DNA of 64,000 nt. It comes from Leptobrachium leishanense (taxonomy: Eukaryota > Chordata > Amphibia > Anura > Megophryidae). How positions within the stretch are numbered: position 1 is the first letter of the stretch; each line of letters opens with the position of its first letter. Made by a program: the position numbers and the translations under genes. A model generated the notes under the pieces. It was given only the letters and a program-made list of their open reading frames with translations. It was not told where the DNA came from and ran no database searches. Where the stretch lies: positions 53,466,451 through 53,530,450 of the forward strand of contig CM019070.1 in the NCBI GenBank assembly GCA_009667805.1, given 5' to 3'. This document shows positions 56,917 through 64,000 of this stretch, piece by piece.

Positions 56917-58091
56917 TTAACCACTTGGCTGCTAAGGATGCGCTCATTGCGTCCTGCCAAGTGCACCTCCTGTGCTATGGACGCGCTGAGCGCGTCCTAG
57001 CACAGGAGGCAGCAATCGGCCGGGATTCCGGACGATTACTGGCCCCCCCAGTGTGGGCTGACATCTAGCATGTCAGCCCGGCAATCCGGGACCCCGGGGG
57101 GGACATTAGATGTCATTGCGGCGGCGCGATGACATCTAATTCAGGCGCCCCCCTGCATGTGTGGAGGAGGCGCCTGAAAGGAAGGGGGGAGGTCCTTCGG
57201 ACCTCTCTCCCTCCCGATCGCCGGGGGCCACAGGGTTAAGGCAGGCACCATTTGGAAAGGCACAGCCTGCCCTTCCAAACGGTGACTGACATTAACCCCT
57301 GGGGAGCTGGATCACGGTTCGGCATTGAAAAGCGCCGGTTCGTGATACTCTCCCGTAGCTGGCCGACATCTTGGATGTCGGCCAAGCCTCCAGGAACTCC
57401 CCCTGAGGACTGGCGTCATCGTGCATAGCACGATGACGCCAGTCCTGGAGTTAACCCCTAGCTGCCAGCAATGGTGGAGATAGGGGTTCCAATGAACCCC
57501 CTATCTCCCGATCCGTGGCAGCTAGGGGTTAATGTTTGATATCATTGGATCCAACGATATCAAAAAGTTGTTCTTTAAAAAAAAATATTTTAAAAAAATT
57601 ATAAAAAAATAAACAAGTTTTTTTTGTTTTGTTAATGCAGCAATATTGTTCCCAATTCAATTATAGTGTGAACAATGAAGCTGCACTAACGATTTTTGTA
57701 TGCGGTGCGTTTGTTGAAAATCGTGTAATTTTCCCCCCAAAAAAATTTAACAAGACCCCATTTCTAATTTTTTTAACAAGCGCACCCCGTACAAAATATA
57801 ACTGCAATTGCTCGCATGTTAAAATGTGAAAAAAAACACTTTACACATTGTAAATTATTGGAAATTCATATTTTATTGCATTTTTTGTTATAATATACAG
57901 ACAGGACATGATGTATACATATAATAATGACATATTATGAATCTGCCGAGTCTGCCGGAAAGAACGATATATAATATGTCTGGGTCATATACTAAAATAA
58001 GCCTTCAAAACGCGTTTAAACAAGATGAGCGAAACAGGTAAAAATTAGCTCAGCACAGAGGCGTGAAATGCCTCAGCAGCGAAAGGGTTAA
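56917..58091 (+). mobile_element. TTAA element, single-unit copy
   Basis: 1,175 bp: TTAACCACTTGGCTGCTAAG to CAGCAGCGAAAGGGTTAA. GC-rich left half with many inverted repeats (GATGTCATTGCGG, ATCGTGCATAGCACGAT), AT-rich right half. It lacks the minisatellite found in 41,058-44,014. Inserted in the Harbinger between its interleaved exons. Confidence 0.85.
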
Positions 58092-58151
58092 ATATACAAA
58101 TAGTGAAACAGAAACAGCATTTGACAAACAAAAACAAACAGAAAATACACA

Positions 58152-60133
58152 TCACAGATTTTGATACTGAGGCGCATCAGCGTCATGAGGACTGGGCATG
58201 ATGCTGCGGTGGGACTCGGACTCTGGGGGTGGCCTAGCAACACAGGACATGGGTGGGTGGGTAGGCAGTGCCTGGCTGTGGCAGGAACATCCACCGGCAT
58301 GGGGTGATTGGGGCACAGCACCGTGATACACAGGTGTCTGTTGTGGATGGGACAGGATGTCGTCGATGGTTGCCAGTCATCTGCGGCGGAACTCCACCTT
58401 TTGCGCCGGGGTCATTTGGTTCAGCAGGGACTGACAGGAGTTGAAGAACGACATGTCCTCACTGTCTGTGAACATGCGTGGATGTGGTTGTGGTGGTGGT
58501 GGATGGTGCGCCTCCATAAAGGTGACCATGACCTGCTCAAAATCACTAGCTGGTCCCTCTTCCTCTTTTGAGCCGGTCCGGCGCTGTCTGTGGGTGCTGT
58601 ACCTGGCACCTGTCCGGTCTCCACATCCTCCTCCACCTGCGACTCTGCGCTACCCTGGTCTACCTCCTCCCGGCAGCTGCCAGAACCTCCTGCCAGCAGG
58701 TGTTGCTCCTGTGAGCCAGAGGTGGATGGCCAGTCAATGCTGCTGACAGTAGGTCGCGGCTTCTGGGTCCTTCTGAGGAAGGAAAGTTGTTCCACATATA
58801 AATAGCTGCGGCCCTTCTTCATCGCAGCTCCAGAGCGCGCAGCTTCCGCTTCTTTTTTCAGGACCCAGGTGTAATTGTCCCTCACAGTGCGCCATTTATT
58901 GATCGCTTCATGTGCTGCAAAACATGATGAGAGTGACTTTAGGTTAGGTTCATAGCATGTGATCATAACACACTTTCATTTTTTTTTTTCTAGGCTTCTT
59001 GCTAGTGGATGTAGATTGAAGGATCTGCATTATAACTTCCGCATTGGTGGATCAACAGCTGGTGAGATCGTCCAGAAGGTGTGCCAGACAATATGGCAAA
59101 CCATGAAGGAGCAATGTTTGCCAACACCCACAGATGAGGCATGGGCATGAATTGCAGCAGGATTTTTGGAGAGAGCTAACTTTCCAAACTGCCTGGGAGC
59201 CGTAGATGGCAAACATGTCCGCATAGTGAAGCCACTGCAGAGTGGCTCACTGTATCAAAATTATAAGCATTATTTTTCAATAGGCCTACTGGCGGTGGCA
59301 GATGCCAACTATAATTTTGTTTATGTGGATGTCGGATCATATGGCAAAGACTCTGACTCCACACTGTTCAGGAACTCCACACTGTGGAATGAAATTGAGA
59401 GTGGGACCCTGCACAGACCCACACCTTTGCCTGGCAATGACGTGGCAGTCCCCTTTGTCTTCGTGGGTGACGAGGCATGCGGCCTATCCACACATCTCCT
59501 GCGGCCATACTCAGGGACACACCTGACTGTGAAGAAGCGGGTGTTTAATTACAGGCTGTCGTGGGCGAGACGGTATGTCGAGTGTAGCTATGCATACTGA
59601 GCAACAAGTGGAGGATTTTTCATAAGCAACTCGATGTAAATGTTGATTTCTGTGTGGATATTGTAAAATGCTGCTGCATCTTACATAACTATGTTCGTGC
59701 GAGGGATGGTTTAAATTTTGATGATACGCTCACAGTTATGGGTTTGGATGAATTTGCAAACAATGACATAATACCTGTGAATCGACACAGAAACAGGTTT
59801 CGCGATGCTCTGTCTAATTATTTTACTAATGCAGGTCAGGTGCCACAGGAGAGCATTTAACATTGTAACGACAATCATTTTGTTTGCCATTTACTTTCAT
59901 TTTACATTCAAATTCCATGTGATTATGAATAAAATAAACGTATACTTACTCTGTAGCTTCTGCTCTTTATCAGACCACATATCGTACTCCGGTTACACAA
60001 CCCTCGACACTGCAACCCATGCGCTGGCCTTCTTCTGCTTGTCCTTGTACAGGTCACAGGCCATGTCCCATAGCTCAGGATGCTCACCTACAGCAGCTAT
60101 CAGATTCTCCACATCAATGTCTGTGCCAGCCAT
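58152..60133 (-). pseudogene. Harbinger MADF-BESS protein, two exons
   Basis: Second Harbinger gene, thought to bind element ends and help the transposase. Exon 1: ATG 60,133 to 59,950 (MAGTDIDVENLIAAV, HPELWDMACDLYKDKQKKA), the start of a MADF domain, with an in-frame stop after SRVV. The donor is GTAAGT. Exon 2 starts after TTTTGCAG at 58,914 in the matching phase and completes the MADF (INKWRTVRDNYTW, YLYVEQLSFLRRT). A frameshift near 58,560 leads to a BESS-like motif (SEDMSFFNSCQSLLNQM, TPAQKVEFRRR). A second shift near 58,380 leads to a Pro/His-rich tail ending in TGA at 58,152. The DDE exon of the transposase lies, antisense, inside this gene's intron. Confidence 0.8.
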
Positions 60134-60580
60134 TGTCTGCAGCAACTTCCAGGTACCTCTCCAGCCAAACCAGGAAACTTTTTGGTGTCTAGACCTTATG
60201 TAGGCCGGACATATGCAGCGTCTGACGTCTCCTAATCACACACACAGGCCGCTATGCGGACGCAGCGAACTCTGTGCATCAGTAATAGCGGTTTGACGTT
60301 CTTGCTAACCTGCATCCATTTGCCGTGTGGCCGTACATCGTGTGTGGTCCTTCTTTGGACGTTATTATCTGCTACCACAGACGTACTTAAGTGCAGCTTC
60401 ACGCACGTAAACACTCCATTCGTCTGATCCCAGCCTAACTTGCGTCCGTTTGACACTTCATGTATTGTCCTCTATTGCTCGTAATTCTATGCTACCACAG
60501 ACATTAATATGTGCACAAAAACGGACGTGAACACTGCGCTCGTCTGACCCGAGCCTTACTGTGGTGGGCATGACACAGAG

Positions 60581-60796
60581 TTCCTCTTGGGTGCATGAAC
60601 TCAACTCATGGTACAAGAGGGCTTTGATGATAATATTTTGCTAATATATAGAACTAGGGCATAAAAGATCTGCAGATCAGGATGGAAGGCGCGGATGGAA
60701 GGTATCCTTATCCGTTGATGAAATTTTAATTGTCTGGATCAGATGAGCTCTACATTTTTTATTGGGGAACCCTCAGGCATTAGTGAATTCCATTGA
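60581..60796. other. flank of the nest, no feature
   Basis: Ordinary AT-rich DNA following the LTR target duplication. Confidence 0.45.
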
Positions 60797-61105
60797 AGAA
60801 TAACTACTAATATAGTTTGTGCAGAAAAGCTTCAGCGATTTCCAGGTTCGGGAGTCCCTGAGTCAAAGAGGAGGAGCAGCAAGTGGCGAAGGAGAAAAAG
60901 TGAGTAAAATCACATAAAAAGAAAAAAAAGATTAAAAAAATAATTAGTCGAGGCTGTCAGCAACATCACCTTAACTGTTTAAGGGAATAAAAATGAGATA
61001 CTAATATCAGTAGACTATACCTTTAATGTTTTTTCTTTTATTAAGCAGAGTTTGGAATAAACAACTTTGTCCACTGTCGTCGGCAGCTTCATTTTGAGAG
61101 TTATA
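60797..61105 (+). repeat. 309-bp dispersed repeat, copy 2
   Basis: Partner of 44,591-44,899; same orientation and length, with a small number of differences. Flanked here by unrelated DNA on both sides, which defines the unit's edges. Confidence 0.85.
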
Positions 61106-61649
61106 ATATATATAAACTCAAGCAGAGGAGCAGAAAAATAACTTCCATAATGTGTTTTTTCCAAACTAGTTTTTCAAGAGCCACATCTTTAATAAATGCC
61201 GCTCATTCTAACCATTTTTATAATTCTCAGAATCACTGCAGACTGTCAAACTTACTTTCCGTCAGCTTCCTTTCAGTCATAAATTTCAAGGTCATTCACG
61301 TTGTGCTTGAGTTACGAATTCTGGAATTGACAATCATCCAGCATATGGCACGAGCCCTTTAGCATATTTCAATAAGCGACTGAGTACAATTTATTTTCCG
61401 TAAGGATATGCAGCATGCCAAGTTTCATCGCCAGAACTTAACACATACTACAGACCGTACAGCAAAGAACGTTTGTGCCGTGAAAAAAAAAAGACATTAA
61501 ATATCTAAGGTGTATTTTATTCTCGATGGTAGTCCGGGTTAAGTGATGCACTCCAAATGCATACAGTATGAAGTGCTCCCAAAATATATCGCATTCCACT
61601 CTGAATATTTGTAAATATATTTCCAAAACACTTATATTTTAAACAACGT
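61106..61649. other. no recognisable feature
   Basis: AT-rich DNA, no coding or repeat signal. Confidence 0.45.
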
Positions 61650-62407
61650 GGGCTAGATTTCAATGCTCACGCTAAATGGGGACGCTAACGGGGAAAACCT
61701 GAGCCTGCAGGTTTCCCTGTGGTGTCCCCATTTTAGCGTGAGATTCTGGGGCAGGTGCTACTTCAGCAACTTGCCCCGGAACCATGCGCTACCCTCAGGG
61801 ATACACGCGGTAGCGCTTCTCCACCACCAGAACGCCACGAGTATCACCTTCAGGGGTCTGTAGGACTCCATGAAGGGTTGCACTTTTGGGTGGCAAGCCC
61901 TGTGCAAACGCGCTTTCGCCAGGTTGCGCAGCGCTGTGGAGTGATCACCGAAGGACACTGGGGACTATTTGTCCCCTGTCTCCCTTTGCTCCCGGCGGCC
62001 AGAAGCAGTGGGATCGGGTCCGCTGTTCTCACCGCAGGATGAGAGGTGAGTATCAGATTTATTTGGGGGGGTTTACTTGGTGCGAAATGATTCTGCAGAA
62101 GTGGAATCTGGCAGCACCAGCTTTTGAGTACTTGCTAAATATCCGTTTACCGCATCGGTGCGGTTGCACTTTGTAATACCTTACTTATCCTAATGCTAAT
62201 TACTGATTGTGGTCCCCATATTAAGTATAGGGTGCCAAAGTACAGTAAGCTCACGCAAGCTAGCGCAATCACCACTGTGCAAACAAATTTTTAAGCTGTT
62301 TAGCGTTATGGATATAATATGGGGGGCATGCGCTAAAGTCACTTATCTTGATATCATCGCTTACAAATCCGAACGATACAGTTAGTGAACTGGATGTAAT
62401 CTAGCCC
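61650..62407. mobile_element. GGGCTAGATT MITE
   Basis: 758 bp with inverted ends GGGCTAGATTTCA and TGTAATCTAGCCC. Interior GC-moderate with inverted CACGCTAAATGGGG and CCCCATTTTAGCGTG near the left end. No clear target duplication. Non-coding. Confidence 0.65.
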
Positions 62408-62446
62408 GATTGTTTCTTCACAATCGTATCTGTTGGTCTCCTAGAT

Positions 62447-62629
62447 CAGTGGTTCCCAACTCTAGTCCTCAAGTACCCCAACAGGTCAGGTTTTCCAGAT
62501 ATCTGAAGCACAGTACATGTGATCTGATTTGCTGCTCAGTGATTGCAGGATTCATTCTGCATTTCCCCAAGGTGATCCTTAAAATCTGGCCTGTTAGGGA
62601 TATTTGAGGACCCGGGTTGGGAACCGCTG
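62447..62629. mobile_element. hAT (Charlie-like) MITE
   Basis: 183 bp with ends CAGTGGTTCCCAACTC and GGGTTGGGAACCGCTG. CAGTGGTTC(C/T)CAAC ends are typical of Charlie-type hAT derivatives. The 8-bp flanks are no longer matching. Confidence 0.75.
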
Positions 62630-64000
62630 GTTTATATCAACATCAAATAGGTCATAGACCAAGCTGTACTCCACCACATCCTCTACAATCAGTAGGCTAG
62701 ATTATATGTACTGTATTTGTAGTGCTACATGTCCAAGAACATTGATAAAGATCAGGGAATAAAGGAGACGGTGATGGACATAAATATTAGAGATATAGAA
62801 GACTAGAATAAAAATATTTTTTAACCAGAGCATGATATCTAAATTCCTATTTTAAGAAAACGTAGTTAAATTCTGTCATTAAGTAATTAATTTCCATTTT
62901 GAAATTAAAGGGGAAAACCAGAAATAGATATTCTGTCAACAACACGTCTTTTGCTATTACATACCTATTTGGGACAGATTTTTCAGCACATGATGTACCA
63001 AAATCAGAAATCAACTGCAGCCAAAGCATGACCTAAGTAAGTGAAAACCATAGTTGGCAGAATTGACCAAACTTACGCATACTTGAGTTCCCTTCACTGT
63101 TACGTAATACTAGGATTTTCTTTTAAAATACATTTTTAATATACTTCTTATTTAATAACAATAACCAATTATTCCTGTATGAAAATGCAATACTTGGCAC
63201 TGATCTGTAATTTTTTCTGCACGTTTATACAAATGAATCCCAGAGAAATAAATTTAGGTCACCATCAGGCTCACACTGGCTATCAAGCAAACCAGTCAAA
63301 TGACCAGAAGGCTGTGATTGTCATGGGATGGAAACTGACCAGGAAAATCAAAAGGACCTCACTAACCAGCCCGTGAAGGACCATCTTTACTTAGTTGTGA
63401 CCCAAGGAGGGTGCTTGGTCGCTTTACAGTCTGGTCGAGAAATCAGTCCATCTTCCTAACTGGCCCAGTGTCTGACAGGAACATACCAAAAAATTCTCAT
63501 CTTTGCTATGAATCCATAACAACACTAAACAAAAACACAGGCTTTTTTAGTTTAATTAAATGGCCAATTAAGTTTAACCCCACCTGCCAACATCCAGTCA
63601 CTTTCAGCTCAATGATATAAATGGTGGGTTTATTAACTCTTTCCCTACTAAGATCAAGATAACTTTATTTTGCATTGTAATACATTGAAAAGCAATCATT
63701 AGCTTATCAAACCCCATTTCCGAACCTTTAAAAGCATGATTAGTGTGCCCACTGTGGAGAAATGAAACTTTTTGTTATCACTCTCGAGTCACCCTGTATT
63801 ACAATAAGCACATTGCAAATAGCCACCCCAAACCTCATTCTAACAAAAAGTTCAAAAACATTGTTGCTGCACTACAACAGCCAGGGAGAGGGCAGAATAC
63901 AGGGGGAGCTCTGGGGTCACTCAATACTCTACAGGGGTAAGATTTAGGGAGGTATAATGAATGAAAATCCCGGTACAGTACCGATATAAGGTGTTACTGT
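62630..64000. other. no supported gene; stray TTAA end
   Basis: AT-rich DNA. TTAACTCTTTCCCTACTAAG at 63,633 resembles a left end of the piggyBac-like MITE family, but the element would extend beyond what can be recognised. Confidence 0.35.

Larger units (their letters stand above)
49569..59860 (+). pseudogene. Harbinger (PIF/HARBI1-type) transposase, broken
   Basis: First block starts at ATG 49,569: transmembrane-like start, then KNKRKRRTWVHPINAARY and HFVTLYRPPQERDPVKFYNF, the usual N-terminal box of Harbinger transposases. A TGA at 49,761 (CGA decay) and loss of some codons follow. The hAT insertion splits PLTKRDTNMRAAIPPEEML, which resumes at 56,498. The main exon starts after a TTTTTTCTAG acceptor (58,995): LLASGCRLKDLHYNFRIG, then GAVDGKHV (first D), GKDSDSTLF (second D) and RRYVECSYA (E). 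A TGA at 59,148 and a 1-base loss near 59,592 break it; the frame after the shift (SNKWRIFHKQL ... LHNYVRARD) runs to TAA 59,858. All three catalytic residues survive. The donor for the intron is not clear. Confidence 0.85.
49342..60435 (+). mobile_element. two-gene Harbinger transposon, third layer
   Basis: Ends GGCTAGGGTCAGACGAACAC and CATTCGTCTGATCCCAGCC with TAA duplications (49,339-49,341 and 60,436-60,438). About 3.2 kb once the hAT and TTAA insertions are removed, normal for an autonomous Harbinger. It encodes a DDE transposase (+) and a MADF-BESS protein (-). It landed inside a non-autonomous copy of its own family. Confidence 0.9.
49010..60555. mobile_element. Harbinger MITE, second layer
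   Basis: Left end GGCTAGGATCAGATGAGCGC (49,010), right end GCGCTCGTCTGACCCGAGCC (60,555), with TTA on both sides (49,007-49,009 and 60,556-60,558). Rejoined across the inner insertion it is about 450 bp and collinear with 46,203-46,629. It is split at TAA by a full-length relative. Confidence 0.88.
48332..60575 (+). mobile_element. solo LTR, outermost layer of the nest
   Basis: Starts TGTCAGGCC (48,332) and ends GGGCATGACA (60,575) with a perfect 5-bp duplication CAGAG (48,327-48,331 and 60,576-60,580). The LTR itself is about 695 bp (48,332-49,009 plus 60,556-60,575); everything between is later insertion. A TATTTAAA-like stretch near 48,760 could be its promoter. Confidence 0.88.

Overview
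The window reads as non-coding chromosomal DNA from an amphibian, most likely a frog. The evidence is AT-rich sequence, CpG-to-TpG decay inside old transposon genes, GT-AG introns, and a mix of L1, L2/CR1-type LINEs, Tc1, hAT, Harbinger, piggyBac-like TTAA elements, solo LTRs and a tRNA-type SINE. The species is an inference. I see no rRNA, intact tRNA gene, CRISPR array or operon, and no host gene I can name. Four short stretches (near 19.6, 22.3, 27.4 and 31.0 kb) could be host exons or unknown ORFs and are marked as weak.

Layout. 1-2,940: 3' end of a broken L1 LINE. 3.4-7.9 kb: MITEs (piggyBac-like, Harbinger-related, and a CAGGGTTATTC family). 7.9-12.8 kb: LINE tails and LTR-like DNA. 13.1-15.6 kb: a solo LTR (5-bp target duplication CTCTT) carrying a nearly complete Tc1 transposon. 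16-36 kb: sparser DNA with a SINE, hairpin MITEs, an oppositely oriented pair of TTAA MITEs, an LTR-like block and a 217-bp duplication. 36-38 kb: two more TTAA MITE copies and a deleted Tc1 element. 38.1-44.6 kb: a CAGGG MITE split by a 6.3-kb hAT-type element (8-bp duplication CATTTCAG). That element carries a multi-exon Myb/SANT-like gene, an inverted copy of its first exon, and a TTAA element swollen by two 21-bp minisatellites. 44.6-48.1 kb: more MITEs. 48.3-60.6 kb: a nest of transposons. 60.6-64 kb: two MITEs and unremarkable DNA.

The centrepiece is 48,332-60,575. Five insertions are stacked, each with its target-site duplication: a solo LTR (CAGAG), a Harbinger MITE in it (TTA), a full Harbinger in that MITE (TAA), a hAT-Ac element in the Harbinger transposase exon (8 bp, 7/8 match), and a hAT MITE in that (CTGAGTTA). 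A TTAA element sits beside the hAT-Ac copy in the same Harbinger.

The Harbinger has the two expected genes, a DDE transposase on + and a MADF-BESS DNA-binding protein on -. Their exons are interleaved: each gene keeps an exon inside the other's intron. Both are now broken by stops and frameshifts. The short elements GGCTAGGG...(TAA) at 4.5, 46.2 and 49.0/60.5 kb look like deletion derivatives this transposase could once have moved.
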